64,000 nucleotides of DNA from Jacaranda mimosifolia (GCA_018894105.1 CM032125.1:248001-312000), one strand, 5' to 3'. Positions 32,388 to 46,770 are shown, counted from the first letter of the stretch. A program made the numbers and translations. Notes: a model not told the origin generated them from the letters alone.

Positions 32388-35066
32388 GATCCGAAGCAGA
32401 GGAATCACTTTCTCCATGTATCCCCAACACGAACTTGAAGGGCATCATTTCACCACCTTTCTTGTTCCTCCTGTATCCTTTTTGCCAAGTCCACAACAGT
32501 TTTGTTCTGATCATCAACCTCAATGAGTTTCAAGTGTCGGAATTTCTCCTCTATCATTTAAAATCTCACTCAGATGCCAACAACAATAAATCACTGGGCA
32601 CTTGAGAATTGGAAAGTGGCTACTTTCATCTATCCATTGATGGAGCGCTAACTCATCAATTGGCAGAAATTTCAGTCAACGAAATTCACCTTCACTTGTT
32701 TCCCATTTGTATCCAAGGAATACGTCATATCTTAGTTTAAGCACTTCAAGATTAGACAAATAACCAACAATCGACATATCTTCCCATCGAAGTCTTAGAC
32801 CAACCAAGGTTAATTTTTTCAGGGTTGCTGGAAAAGCAAGATTAAGCTTTCTGACACAAGAACTTAAATATACCTCTATCTTTAACTTTTCAAGATGACG
32901 CAGATGGACAAGATTATCAAGATGAATGTCTTGAACATATTCTTCTGGCCTATAAATGATTCCTAATTTCTTCAAATTCGGAATCATTTCAAGGATCTTT
33001 TCAGTACATTTGAATTCATCCACTCCGAAAAATGTTTGCAGGTTTTCTAGAGGAAAAGTTGGAGCTCATTGTGGAGTAGTAGGTAAGTGACCAATAAATA
33101 TTAGATGCCTTAATTGTGGCATCGTCCAAATTTCCATTGGCAGACATACTAAAAATATTGGTATGGCACGCTAATATTTCTTTCCTAGTTCAATGATTAG
33201 GGTTTGAAGATTCTGAAGGTTTAATATGGATGGAGGAAAAATAAATTTTACTGTACACGGAAAAGCAAGGTACGTTAAACGAATCAACTCAAATACTTCA
33301 GCAGGGATCTTGGAAATTATTAACCAACAAGAATCGTTAGCAGAATTAATGATATCCAATATCCTGAGCAATCTAGATTTTTCAAAGGACGTTAGTGAAC
33401 TTCTTTCAAGGTGGAAGCGTATAATAGTACAGATGGTTGAGCAAAAACTGTTTTTAAGCCAAATCAAATGAGAAAAAGCAATACTTATGTGGTGCTGGTT
33501 TTTTATGCTTTTCTTAAGAGATTCCGTGAAAGAATACACGGTAAGATTTAGAAAAAACTTCTCTTCTTGTGCTTTTCTTATGCAAATGTCTTGCATAAGA
33601 TCATGTATGCTGCAACTTCTAATTTTGCCATTTGCCTTTCTTCTATTGGCCAAAACAAGACTTCTCTTCACAAGATCCTCCACAGTCTTCCACCACTTCC
33701 TCAAGATATTTAGATTTGTTTGGTTTCAAAAAGCCATCAGCCACCCATAATTTGATGAGTTCACAGACACGAATTTCATAATCTTCTTTAAAGCCTCCCA
33801 TGTATAGGAAACATAATCTCAAATAATGAAGCAAGTGGTTGTAATTTAAAGATATTATCTTTGCAAAACACTCCTCATTTATAGTGTTGATAGTTAAACT
33901 TACAATTTTTGCAACATTCTCTCAAGATTCTTGAGTTTTATCAATGGTGAACAAGAGTCCTGCAATTACAAAGATTGCAATCGGCAGTCCTCTACAGCTT
34001 CTTGCAATTGTCTTTCCAATAGTTTCCAATTCAAGGGTACAATTTTCTCGTCCAAACACCTTATTCTAAAGCAAATTTTAACTTTGATCTATATCCATGA
34101 ATTGCATCTCATGAAGAGAGCTAGAAGAGTCAGGATAAACAACCACATCAAATAGCCTTCAAGTTAAAATGATTTGGCTCCCATTACGGTCATCAAGGAA
34201 TATCATCCCAAGCCTTTGTACTCAAGATATCATCCATCACAATGAGGTACCTCCTGTGCCTTAATCCTTTGTATACAAGTTCTTGTATTTATTCATTTCT
34301 TTGTCCAGATCTTTCTACTTTCACAGAAACTATGAGGGTTGAAAGAATTTCTTGTGCACTATATTCTTGTAATACTGTGACCTAAGCACAAATATCAAAG
34401 TGTTTCATAGTCAATGAATCATTATAAGCATTTCTAGCAAGAGCAGTTTTGTCAATACCTCCCATACCAAAGATTGGTATGACTTTAAGTTTGGATAATT
34501 CTCCACAAAGCTGAACCTTTATTGCCATCAAGTCATAGTTATGACCAACCATGGCGCCATCTTTGCTAGTGGGTACAATTAGTCTTGATGATGAAGTAGC
34601 AACAAAAGAATACCCATTAGTAGGTTGTGCATATTCTGTTGTGGTGCTATTCTTGATCTGCATTGCCTCTCTCACCACTTTTGTCAACTTCTTAAAATTA
34701 AAGTGAAGCCTAAGTCTTGTATTACCACCTCTTTTTTGTTGGAGCCATATAAACTTACTTTTCAAAAGCTATTAAAACTTAGCACTTTCAAGTCCTGCAG
34801 TTGACTTGGAGATATAATATAGTTGAATTTTTTTTCGACACAAAATATTCAATAATATCTTCTACTTCATTTGCTATATCCCTGATTCTTGCTTCCAAAT
34901 TGTTGGCTTTCTCTAGAAAATCTTCAAGAAAACTTTCAAGAAGATAACATATTCGTTGATGGATATAAATTTTCATTTTTCAGCAAGAAATGGAATATTG
35001 ATCATTTTGATGATGTAGTAATTTATCTATGGTGTGTGCAAGTGAAACATGAGCAGCATAAGCCAT
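32388..35066 (-). pseudogene. R1-type CC-NB-ARC-LRR pseudogene
   Basis: Start ATG at 35,066-35,064 in the same context as the intact gene (CATAAGCCATCTCAAATCAA on the plus strand). Order: coiled coil (35,066 to about 34,780; the EDVID-like motif reads EDIIEYF), linker and P-loop (34,765-34,382; GMGGIDKTALARN, with Gly to Asp at the critical position), a frame-broken NB-ARC middle (34,380-33,835), winged-helix end (33,834-33,643; FLYMGGFKEDYE), then LRR start (33,704-33,171; CSIHDLMQDICIRK in place of the MHD motif region) and LRRs (33,023-32,676). Several frameshifts. The last LRRs are out of frame to about 32,388. A truncated copia element ends about 150 bp upstream of the start. No function expected. 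Confidence 0.9.
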
Positions 35067-35219
35067 CTCAAATCAAAATGAAGGAAGAATAAAAAGGGTT
35101 ATCTTAGAGAGAAAAGGAGATTGAGAAAGAAAACAATTCCAGAGAGAAAACAAATTGACAGAACTTTAAGTCTTCTCATTTAAACGCATACAACATATCG
35201 TCAATCAACAAAGTGTGGT

Positions 35220-38151
35220 GGAATCAAACTTTGTCAAATAATCTCTAGGACTGAGTATGCATTGAGTAACTAACAAAGATAGCCTCATCTACTTTACACT
35301 CAAACTTTGTTAAATAATCTCTATCATTAAAAATATAACATTTGCAACCAAAGACATTGAAATAAGAAATATTTGGAACTTTACTGTGCCACAATTCATA
35401 TGGGATTTTTCTCAAAAGTGGTCATAAGAAAATAGGACTTGACACATAACAAGCCATGCTCATGGCTTCACCCCAAAAGAATTTTGAAAGATCATATTCA
35501 TTAAGCATGATTCTAGCAGCTTCTTACAAAATCCGATTTCTTTCAACTACCCTATTTTGTTAGGGAGTTTTACGAGCTGAAAAATCATAAATGTAACCAT
35601 ATTCTTCACAAAATAATGTAAAGTTTATTTATTAAACTCAGTTCCATGTTCACTTCAAATTTTTTTTAATAAAATAATCATTTTCATTTTAAAGCCTCTT
35701 AGTGAGTGGAATGAAAATATTTTGAGCATAATTTCTATGAGCAAGGAACATAAACCAAGTAAAACGAGTATAATCATCTACTATGACAAACACATATGTT
35801 TTACCTCCAAGGGAAACGTTTTTCAGGGGTCTAAATAGCACAGTGTGCAAAAGTTTCAGTGGCTTGGAAGTTGTGACCTCATTATTTGATTTGAAAGATG
35901 TTCAAATTTACTTCCCTTTTGGCATGCATCACATATCCAGTCCTTGGATAAGTTTAACATGGGTACTCCTTAGACAAGATCTTTCTTTATGAGATAAGAT
36001 TTTAGTTCCATGTTTATGTAGCCTATTCGTTGGTGCCATTTCTAGCATTCTTCATTTGAAACAAAAAAAAACTTCACATTTTGATAGGTTAAATCATCAA
36101 GAATTATAAACATTCCCACCCCCAGTAGCAATAAAAACCAGTTTCTCATTCTGCTTAATAACACAGTGAGAAAGATGGAATTTAACTTCATAACCTTCAT
36201 CGCATAGTTGACTGATACTAAGCAAGTTATGCTTAAGGTATTCAACAAGCCACACATTGTCAATAGAAGTATTAATCCACTTACCAATTGTATATTTACC
36301 TATTATGCATCCTTTTATGAACATTTCCTATAGAACAATTGTTGAGTTCAAGGAACATGGACGCACCCTTGCCATATGCCCAGAACATCCACTATCCAAG
36401 CACCATATCTATTTTTAGGAATGTTCTTTGCATGAACCAATAAGAATCAGTTTGTTTTAGGTCCCCAAATTATGTTGGGTTCTTTATGGTTAATAGCGGA
36501 TAATTTTCTTACCCAAACAAAATTGGTACCAATGAGTTTCTCAATCAGACATCTAAAATTGACATATCCAGATCTACCACAAGTAAAACAGGTTTTTCGA
36601 ACTTGTTTGAAATTCATTCTAGGAGTTGTTGAGATTGATTTGGTATATTTCTCATTTAAGTGGTTTCTAAATTTTTGACCCTTTTTAGCATTATGTCTAG
36701 GTGGAACATGCATATGTGTGTGTTAACACTTGTGGAACATTCATCTAGATCATCCTCAACATGCAAACATTCTTCAACAATCATTTTTTCTTTGATTTCA
36801 TGGCTCATATTTTAAATTTGCTTCTTAAAAGAATTATTCTCTTTACTAAGCCAATCATTCATTTTCTTTTTGCATTCAGCATCAAAGGTCTTTCTATTTT
36901 CAACCATTTGCATTTTAAATTTTTCTTTATAAGCTCTATTCAGTTCTTCTTGCAAATAATCCACCTTTTTTTTTTTTTTTTGCAAAGCTTCATTTTTATC
37001 AACAAGTATTTTGAAATAAATTTCATGAAGCTTAAACAAATTTTTTGCACATTCTCATCAATGTTAATTTCATCACTGGAATCATAATCAGAACATGAAG
37101 AGGTACTAACTTACTTTACCATGAAGTAATTCTCTTTATTGTCAAATTGTTCACCATCGCATTTGCCCCATGTGGTTGCCTTTGCCTTAGCTTTGGCCTG
37201 TTTTGCATATTTCCTCAATTAAGGATAATCTGGTTTCTTGTGTTTGATTTTGTTACATTCGTAGCAGTGAGGTGGCTTTGTACTTGGATTCTCCATATTG
37301 GTTCTAGTTGGTTTTGATCTATTATTCCAAAGTTTCCTTTTGAGGTTCATTAGTTGTTTTAATCTTCGAGAAATCAGAATGATTTCATCATCAACTTGGT
37401 CCTCACCGAGATCTTCTTGAAGTTTTGGGTTAGAATCATGATTGATATTAAAAGCAATATATTTTTTTTACTTTTATTTTTGAACCTTTATCTTTATTTA
37501 GCAACGTCATTTCAAAGGATATGGGAGATAGAATTAGGTTACCCATGGTCATATAGTTAAGATCAAGAGATTCCTAAATGGTAGTAACTTTTGGTGTCCA
37601 TTCCTTCTGAAGCGATCTAAGAATCTTCCAGACTTGCTCGTCCTCATTTATAGTTCTACTAAATGTGAAAATAGTATTTATAATTCTCATGAAATGCACA
37701 TCCATTGGACTTATGGTTTCTTTAGGTTTTATTTAAAACATTTCATACTTGTGAATGAGAAGAACAATCCTCTCTTGTCAAACTTGACTGACACCTTCAT
37801 AGGTTACTTGCAACATTTTCAACATTTGCTTTGTTGTAGTACATGTACTAATTTAGTTGTACTCCTCTTTCGTGAAAGAGCATGACACAATATTTTTGGC
37901 CTTTGTATTCATTAGGATGGCCTTTTATCATCATTGCTAAATTCACATCACTCCTTTAGAACCATCTGTCCGTCAACTAATTTTTTGGGAACCAGCAGCC
38001 AGTCATTGACCATGTCCTATACATTAAAATCTATAGCAATCGTATATTCTTGTATCTAGTTTTTCCACGTAACATAGTTGGAACCATCAAATAGTGGAGG
38101 TCGATTGTGCGATTGCCCTTTTTCAACGACATCAAGAGTGTTACTGGCCAT
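35220..38151 (-). pseudogene. Ty1/copia (Sirevirus/SIRE-like) gag-pol, decayed and truncated
   Basis: Minus-strand polyprotein with many stops. Gag starts at 38,151 (MASNTLDVVEKGQ, RPPLFDGSNYVTWKN). Two zinc-knuckle-like motifs follow: CYECNKIKHKKPDY near 37,260 and CFTCGRSGYVNFRC near 36,590 (His replaced). Protease active site WCLDSGCSGHM near 36,390. Pre-integrase region at 36,324-36,097 (SIDNVWLVEYLKHNLLSISQ). Integrase end with RVVERN near 35,560 and VFGCKCYIFN near 35,330. The element stops at about 35,220, before RT and RNase H, where it meets the upstream flank of the NLR pseudogene. The gag sequence style and long LTR suggest the Sirevirus lineage. Lineage assignment is by eye. Confidence 0.8.
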
Positions 38152-39477
38152 AGGATCTTTTACCTTAATAGTAACATCATAATATGCAGAACCAATGCTC
38201 CAAGGCCAATTATGAGTGATTATAAGCCTAAGAGAAGGATGAATTAGTCTAAAAGTATTGTAATGCAATAGAAGTTTATCATTCAAAATACTTTTTAGTA
38301 TTTCAAAACTGTTTAAGTCTTTTTCTGAAAAATAGCTTTAGTTACTAACTAGAATTTATAAGTACCAGTTAAGATACTAGTCAAATCAGTATAAGTAAAG
38401 CAATAAAACTAGAAGTGAATAGATACCGGTAATTTATAAAGGTTCAACAAGCTTATATTCTCTACTTAAGTTTTCAGTTAGGATTTTAAACCTGTCAAAT
38501 TAAATAATATAAGATAATATTTTACAAGTAATCATAGTAATTTGATAGTAAAGAGTGAAAGGATTAGAAACACCTTAGTAGGATGAAGAACCAACTCTTA
38601 GCAAAGAGTTAAACTAGAATCTCAAATGGGATGAAATCGATTATAGAGCACTTTGAAACCAGCTACTTGTGAATGAGCTTGGGGGAACTTCTACTAGATT
38701 TATTTGCACAACTTCTGTGAACTGATGCACGAGTTGTTGCTACTCCATACGACAAGCTCTAATCTCTTATGCTACGCCAAAATCAAGAACACTGCGAACG
38801 ATTCCAAACATTATCGCCTTACTAATTTCTTCACCTAGAGGTCCTTGGAGCAACCAAGTGCTAATTTGTTCTCTCATGGGGTCCCTCGAGAACAAGTATA
38901 ACTCTGGTCTCTTTTCACTACTAGGTCCTTCACGACACAAACTGCATTGCCCTTGTCTCCCCATGGCCTATTAAAGACAAGCTCCGCTTGACCTTCTTTA
39001 CCATAATGTTCCTTGAAAACACATATAGAGCAATGAATTAGCAACACTTAAGCACAAGGACATGTAAGAGAGTATCACATAACTTTTCAAGATACTTTCT
39101 CCCAACTTAGGGATTCACACAAAACAATGCTGCATGATTTCACTTTTATATGCTTATGTCCAATGGCTATAATTTCTTATTAAGATAAGAATCCATTGGA
39201 TCTAAATAAGGGAACAAGATAATTTTGGTAATCATACATTAATTCTATAAATAGCAGATGATTCAATTGATTTGAGTATGATATGATCTCTTTCCTAAGT
39301 TATAGAGATGTAAATCAAACTAAAATCTTCATAAGATATTTTAATTATGGAAAGTAAATTCTAGCACATAACAAATTTCAGCAAATATCGCATAAATAGA
39401 TTTTAATAGATAATATGGAAAAATATAATGCTTTTAGTACATAATTCTAGGACAGTAATTTTGTCATGACCAAAACA
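38152..39477 (-). mobile_element. 5' LTR and leader of the Sirevirus-like element
   Basis: On the minus strand it starts TGTTTTGGTCATGAC at 39,477 and runs about 1.27 kb to near 38,210, followed by a degenerate primer site (TTGGCCTTGGAGC, compare TTGGTATCAGAGC) and the gag leader. No 3' LTR is present. The minus-strand open frame at 38,964-38,767 lies in the LTR and looks like a chance frame. Confidence 0.7.
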
Positions 39478-39497
39478 ATAGAAATCATTGAAAGGGT

Positions 39498-39499
39498 TA

Positions 39500-39535
<36 letters not shown>
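39498..39535. repeat. CA/TA microsatellite
   Basis: About 13 CA units followed by five TA units, just outside the copia LTR start. Confidence 0.9.
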
Positions 39536-39536
<1 letters not shown>

Positions 39537-42500
39537 ATTTATTTTTATCAAATAACCTTTTGAATGATCAAACTAAATTTTTATTTGGAGCGTGATGAAG
39601 AATGAGGAAGACCTTGTCAAGAGTAAGTTTTGCATGATTTAGCTAATCATATGATAAACATTGTTATAGTATATATCAACAACATAATAGGTTGGATTCA
39701 CTTATTATATAATTGACTTGACTTGATCATATTTAATTAAGATTTGAATTTTTTCAAAAAAGTATATATTATTGGGTTGACCCTTATCTAATTCAAACTA
39801 TCAAGTTTAATAAGTATTTATTTGATTGTAATAATTACATTGATCCAATGTAGTGAAATGTTTTCTATCAACAATATAAAATAGAATACCAATAAATACA
39901 TGTTACTGGATAAAATATCACATTAGCCCATATGTCTATATCTATACAGTGGAAAATATACATCCCCTAGGTGTGAAGTATATACCCCATAAGTATGTAG
40001 TATCTAACGGTCAAAAATTCTTATTTTAATATTCTAAACATTAGATCATTAATAAAGTACAAATATTTATTTCAAACCATGAATTTCATTTAATAATGTG
40101 GGTCTATATTATATTAATCATCAATTTAATTCACAATCCAACTTTGACATATTTATTAACAGAACTAGCAAACTTTAAAGGAAATAATTTTCACACTTTT
40201 TTTATGAAAAAGAAAATTTATAAATACTACAATAATTTTATTTTACATAATGGTAGTTAAATGTTTAAAATTGATTAGAACTTAACTTTATCTATCTTGG
40301 CTTAACTAAGAAGAGATGAAAGTGATAATAGAATCATAATAAATAAATCAAACACATGAGAAGGTCTTTTTCTTTTTACTTTTTAATCTAAATTAAAAAA
40401 GTGGTCCATTAAAATTTTTGATGAAATAAGTAATATAAGTTTTATTTATTTATCTAAAGTTAGAGAAAAACTAATTTACAAATTGCTCTGAATCATAGTT
40501 CTAGTCTTAATTCATTAAATAACAATTGAAATTATTATTTAAAAAATCAAAAGGAGTTTTCAATTAATTAACAAAAAATAAATTAATTAATTAAAGTAAA
40601 ATTATTGAGTAACAACTAGCACAAATTTAATTTATTGAGAATGATAGAGAATAAATTGGAGAAAAAAAAAAAAAGAAAGCTTCTTCAAATATCACCGAAA
40701 TGAAACAATTCAATAGTTGGCTATTGTTAGTTATTGTATTGTAAAGAATACATATAAATCATGTTTTTTAAATGTTAATTGTTTAAGATATATTTTATTT
40801 TAGTCATTATTCAATTCACATGTTTTTGTTGTTCCATTTTTCAGCAAAGAGTTCTTAAAATGGTAATAAATCGATAAACTTCTATCTTGAATCAACTTCA
40901 TGTTTAGTTAAGTTAATATAGGATATTTTGAGATATATATATATATATATATATAACATAATCATATATTGCTATTTAGAAACATTTCAGCTATACTTTT
41001 TGATACATGGACATGATTTTCTAATAATAATAATAATTATTAATATTATTATAGCATATATTTTTTGACAATAGAGACAAAATAATATGAAGAGAAAACA
41101 TGCGCATTGAGTAATGTAAAGAGACATGCATATATTCATAAAATTAAAGAGTCCAAAAAAATGAGAAAGTCAATTAAATCGTCAATAAAAAAATATAAAA
41201 GTTAATAAGTTACAAACCCTCTTTCGACATAGTTTTGAACGAAAAAAGAGTTAATTCTTAAAAGATTAAACTAAATATTTACAACTTTATAGCTTATAAG
41301 AACATAAAATGATTTCCCATCAATCAAAATGTTATCAATTTTCAATAAATATATGCTGTATGATTTTTCAATAGATTGTGAGATAATTATCATATGCTAA
41401 AATTTTAAATTTTAATCTCATATTTTGATTCCATTTGAGAATTTATGATCCTGTATGCTCAAAGACTCAGGAATTCAATAAGGTAGTTTATTATATCTGC
41501 TGCAATTAATGTTGTAAGATTTAAATAAGGCTTGCACATTGTGCCAATGGAAAAAATTAGACTTGTTTTGCTTTAAATTGCAAATGAATTGTACAAGTTG
41601 TTTATTTCTCTATCAAGAGAGGTTATGAAATTTCTAAAAGATATTTGAGTTTTGAACTACATATTATCTTTTACTTCATTTAGTGCGTAAAACTTGCATC
41701 TATAGGGGTGAAGTTATATTTATCAAACACAAGGCATGGTTATCATGGTCTTTCAAGGTTAATTTCGAAATGAAAATAAGTATGGTAACATTTAGTTGTA
41801 CTTTATCTAAACAAAAAATGAGTTTAGAATAGAAAATACCAAAAGAATTAGATTTATCCAAAGCAATTATGAGAAAACTTACCTAAAAGTTATGAACATA
41901 AATTCATATGAAAAAATCATTAGAATTTTTTTTATTACTATTATTATAGAAAAAATCTTCAGAAGGTTAAATGATTACTTTCAATGAATGATATTCAGCT
42001 CTATATCTTAAAAAAATATTATTAAACTAATTTACTTTATATTCTTGAAATGTTTATCAAGTTGTGAGATTTTTGGTGGCAAGAAATAATTGTAATATAT
42101 CAATGATACGAGATATTATTGTCTTTGCACATTGAGATCATAAATATAAAATAATTTATTATTATGAATGGGACGGCCTACTGCAATGTCCAATTTTTTT
42201 CTCAATAGGTGATATAAGATGTTACCTACACATTCAAAAAAAAAGGTACCAAAACATCCAATAATGCAATCCAAAATAATGGATCTATCCAGTGAGGTGA
42301 CTATTACAAGTAGTGCAATCATTATTGAAAAATAATAAATAGATTTATATCATTTTTATAGTTTATCCCATTATTTAGTACTCTTATATTAGGAAGAGAT
42401 ACTTGTTTTCTTTTTACTATAACTTACAAAGTTTAACCAATTCAAAAAATATTTTGTGAAGCACATATGCAATTAAGAATTTGAGTTTTTAAGTGTGAAT

Positions 42501-43640
42501 TTTTCTATCCCTTGTTATCAAAACTTTAAACATTTTTCATATGAAATTTTTTATATTTGCAAATCATAATTCATTTATATAGAGATCATGCTTCTGCTAT
42601 CGATTATGTAGTGATTCCTTTAGGAAAAAAGGGTCTATTGTTGGTTCTTCAAATTAATAACATAAAACTAGAAACTATAGGACTAATTACTATCACCATA
42701 CCTATTAAATTCGAGATCTTAATTACAATAAAGTATTATGGATATCACCTTAGAAGGAGAGACAAGGGGTAATGAAATTGGGAAAAAGAATGTTCTTCAA
42801 GATCTTTTATTTGGGTTTCAAGCAATGTAGATATTCATAAGATACATATTTGGACAAAAAATGTAGACATTGGAATGGAAGAAGCAAAAAATGTAATAGG
42901 TTGCATACATGATGTGAAACTCATGGAAGAAGAAATATATTATCTTAGATCATATGAAACTATGTTAGAGTCTCAACATATTTATAACTTCAAAATGACA
43001 AATTTTATTTTTTGTACTGTTTTTCATTTGTCTATTTGATAAGCACTTAAATTAGATATAAATACAAAATAATTTATAGAAAAATATTAAATGTTAAGAA
43101 AAATTAACAAGTCACTTGCATTGCACGTGTGCACCTTTCTAGTAATCAACAAAAATTATGAATGATCAATCCATAGAATTATACATTCAAAATATATATA
43201 TAACAGATCACTTACGCATTACACATAGAAAAATTAATATAGTTATAAAAAATAATGATTATTAGCTACGGATTTGTTATAAAAAATAATGATTATCAGC
43301 TACGGATTTATTATAACGAGAGTTAGCCATAACAACATTAGTTTTAAACTTGTCAAGGACAATTTCATAGCTGGAGTAATGAATTTTTAGCATTAGCTAT
43401 AGATTCGCCGTAGTTCATGCCTTAGTTTTTTGTAGTGAGAGTTTATTAGAGTTTGAACTTCAAACCTCACATTTATATACAAGTATGAGGGTGATATCAT
43501 TGGGTAAATTGACAACGTGACACTCGTAAACTTTTTTATCTAGTAATCAATGAATGGCAAGATTTGTATGAGAGGATATCTTATCAGTTCGGACTTTTCT
43601 CAGATAAGTAAATTGATTTGAAAATTTGCAGCTGAATAAA
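39536..43640. other. Long AT-rich intergenic stretch
   Basis: No gene recognised on either strand. Features: an AT run at 40,935-40,957; short open frames at 42,116-42,322 (minus) and 42,557-42,772 (plus) that match nothing I know and lack codon structure; and a CACTA-like right end (TTTTTTGTAGTG at 43,427-43,438) preceded by repeated TCAGCTACGGATT phrases (43,225-43,315). This is the least explained part of the window. Confidence 0.5.
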
Positions 43641-46639
43641 GGGCAATCAATCTGAGTGATCCATCTTTCTTGCAAACTTCATTAAGCATCCATGTGATTG
43701 TGGCATCTGCATCTGATCAACAAAACTAGTAATACTAATAACCTCAGTGTTTCTAACTTAATTATTAGCTGAACTGATCACAATGGATTTGGCCCATACT
43801 AAGGAATCTTAAAGATTATGTATTATTGGGTCCGAATCTCATCCATGTTGTGGTATTTATCTATTCTATTTAGATTTTAGGTCAATTAAATCTATACCCC
43901 CTTCAAAATAACAAAAACTACCATTTACTCCACTCAATTATTATTACTACCAAAACTGAAGCACATTTATGGTTTTACACGTGTCTATTCTAGTATCACG
44001 AACACTTACATAAGAAAATTTCGAACTTTTAAGAAAAGCAGTACCACATATTGTGCTTATCTTGTTGACGTTTTCCCTTGTGTACGCAGATATCAAGATT
44101 TGCTTCATTAGAAATTTAGAACTTATCTTTCTTTTAATCAGCAGAAGTAAAATCCTCATTGGCAACTTGTTGTTCCCATTAATTAAACTTTTTCTAATTA
44201 CCAGTGGTTGTGCTAAAACAGGGTTCTAACACTACACGTGATTCTTTTATATCTAATAATAAATTAATTGTTAAAAATTTTCAAAGATTAATTAAAATAA
44301 ATTAATAAAATTGTTTTTTCTTGGAAACATGTGCACACTGCACATGCCCAAGTGCCAACTGTATTTATATTAAACGCAAATATAATATGATCTTCTTTCC
44401 CTCCATCATTTCCTCCAAGTTTTATAATAAACCTGCAGTGAGAAATCTACTTATGAAGTATACTATACTTTCTTAAGTCTACCGTACTAGTTTCTCCATA
44501 TTATAATCTACTTTCCAACTACTTTCACTTAGCATGTAACATGATATATTCCCATAATTATATATGTTGATGAACTTTAAGAAATGTCTTTCGAATTTCT
44601 ACTAGTTAGTATAGATAAATCAAGGCTACAATGGCGCTAAATGTGACCGTAGCTCAAACCAAGATATTGAACACATAAACATATAACTTTTTAATCAGTT
44701 CATTGTAAACTTAAGCACATCTATAGTCTTGCACTTTACCTTCACCTTAGCATCATAAACACTTACATAAGAAAATATCAAGCTTTTATCAAAAGGTGTG
44801 CCACTTCGTATGTTTATCTAAATGAAGTTTTTATATGAATATTTATAAATACCAAGATTTACTTTGTTAAAAGTTTGGAATTGATGATCCTTTTTTTATG
44901 CAACATTCAGAAATAAAGTACTCAACTCGACAACTTCCTATTATTTTTGAATTTTAACTAGTGGTAGTGCTAAAAAAAATGTAGGATTCCAACACTACCC
45001 ATGATTTTTTATTTTTTTTTTTTTCCTCCTTACTTATAGACGTGCACACACTAAGGATTCATTAGAATTCAAACTCAAACCAGCTTATATGTACATAAAT
45101 ACAAGCATGAGGATGATGTCATTGAATGAATTGACCACTTGGCACTCGCAATTCCTTTATATATAGCAATAAATGAATGACAAAATTTTTATGTGAAGAT
45201 ATCTTAATAGTTCCAGCTTTTCTCAATTAGTAAAATTGATATTTAAATTGGCAGTAGAATAAAGAGCAATCAAGCTGATGATGAAACAGAGCTGAGTCCA
45301 TCTTCCCTGCAAGATTCCTTAAGCATCCTAATAAACAAAATTAGTATACCAATAAACATATTGTTTTTAACTTAATTATTAGCTGAACTGACCACTACGG
45401 ATTTGGAAAGATACTAAAGGAATCTTAAAGATTATATGCGTGTGTATATATATACATATAAATATTGGGTCCGAATCTCCATCCATTTGGTGATATTTAT
45501 CTATTCTATGTAGCTTTTGGATCAACTAAATCTATACCCCCTTCAAAATAACAAAATTCTCATTTACCCGTCCACTCTAATTTTTATAATTACCAAAATA
45601 TTTTCTCTGGAAATTATATTCTTTTAAAAAATGCAAACAAAAATCATAAATTAACCATTTTGCCCTCAACTTAAAAAATTTAACAAATAATTAAACAATT
45701 AAAGAAATATATTTATGACAGGAATAAGCTACTTTTGAACTTTGCACAAACTTAAAAATTTGAGAAATTAAAATTTTACCCATTTCTTCCCCCAATTTGT
45801 GGAGCTTCACATTATTATGAGCTAGCAACAAAACAGAGTACCACAAATTTGAAAAATTTTAATTATGCCTGTTTTGCGTTTTCTTCAAGAGTCATTTTCT
45901 TGCTAAAAATATAAAACATGGTAGATTTTTAATTTAGCCAACTAGCAAAATCACGAAATTAGGTTTTTTTATCGAAATATGAAGAGGATACTTGGATGAG
46001 ATTAAAAGCTTTCTAAAATATTTTATTAGATATCCTCAACTGTAGAAAATTTCTTATAGATGAGCTTATAAACTTCATAATTATATGTTAAAATCATACA
46101 AGTTCCTTTGGAAAAAGTAATAAGTTTCTAACGTTTACATTTCAAACAAAATTCTTTCGTTTGGACCATATAATAACAAAATTATTATTACGAATATCTT
46201 ATCAATTCTACAATTATTTTACTTAACACTTTGGCGTATTCAAAAATATTATCTTGTAAGATATTTTATATGGACTTAATTATCTAAGCACCTTCACATT
46301 CATATATAGGAAGATGTTTGTGTTTATATATAATGTTAGTCCATCTCAAATATCAAGGAGTAGAAGGAAATTCAAAATTTTGCCAGCTTTCAGTCTTCCT
46401 GACAAACGCACAAGTAACTCGGTGGCATTAAAGCATGGATCTTTTCCATGTTAATAACATCAGAACCTGTTGGGAGTAAGATAATCTTTCTACATGAAAA
46501 GAAAACTACATGAGAAAATCAAACGACAAATCTGAGGTTAAGATTTAACGAAGCGGCTTCAACAAGGTAAAAGCATTTGAAGTTTATAGCATTAATGCTT
46601 AAATAAACAAATCGATCACTGGTTCTTCAATGATTTACC
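43641..46639. other. Duplicated NLR flank modules, gene-free
   Basis: No gene. Modules occur in the order C (43,755-43,960), B (43,960-44,200), A (44,325-44,455), B (44,690-44,960), C (45,365-45,600), D (45,765-45,910). The two B copies and two C copies are diverged duplicates of each other. B recurs at 57,320-57,540, C at 48,625-48,780, D at 14,885. It reads as the remains of two duplication units whose NLR genes were lost. Confidence 0.65.
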
Positions 46640-46770
46640 ATGGAAACAAATTTCGGCTATTTCATCAATAAGCAGATATTTCAGCTGAGGAAATTCTCTT
46701 TAAAATGTGTCCCATTTGTTGCCATTGCATGCGGAACGTCTTAGTTTCCCAACAGGGCTAACATTAGAAA
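46640..46770 (-). pseudogene. NLR relic: one LRR fragment plus tail
   Basis: Minus-strand KLRRSACNGNKWDTF, a stop, REFPQLKYLLIDEIAE, fused directly to the tail module (EICFHGKSLKN). It aligns with residues about 773-801 of the intact NLR. The direct fusion of LRR to tail implies an internal deletion. Confidence 0.7.

Noticed and set aside
22179..35066. Reading the two larger NLR pseudogenes as intron-containing genes
   Set aside because: The intact paralog is a single exon across the same region, frame changes lack consistent GT-AG borders, and the P-loops are mutated.
38767..38964. Minus-strand 65-codon frame with two Cys
   Set aside because: Inside the copia LTR, with no known domain.
39498..40957. 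Short regularly spaced repeats as a possible CRISPR-like or satellite array
   Set aside because: They are plain CA/TA and AT microsatellites without unique spacers, and the genome is eukaryotic.
42557..42772. 71-codon plus-strand frame in the AT-rich spacer, and a downstream stretch with EAKNVIGCIHDVKLMEEEI
   Set aside because: A faint resemblance to the coiled-coil region of p24-type cargo receptors was considered, but there is no continuous match and stops lie between the parts.
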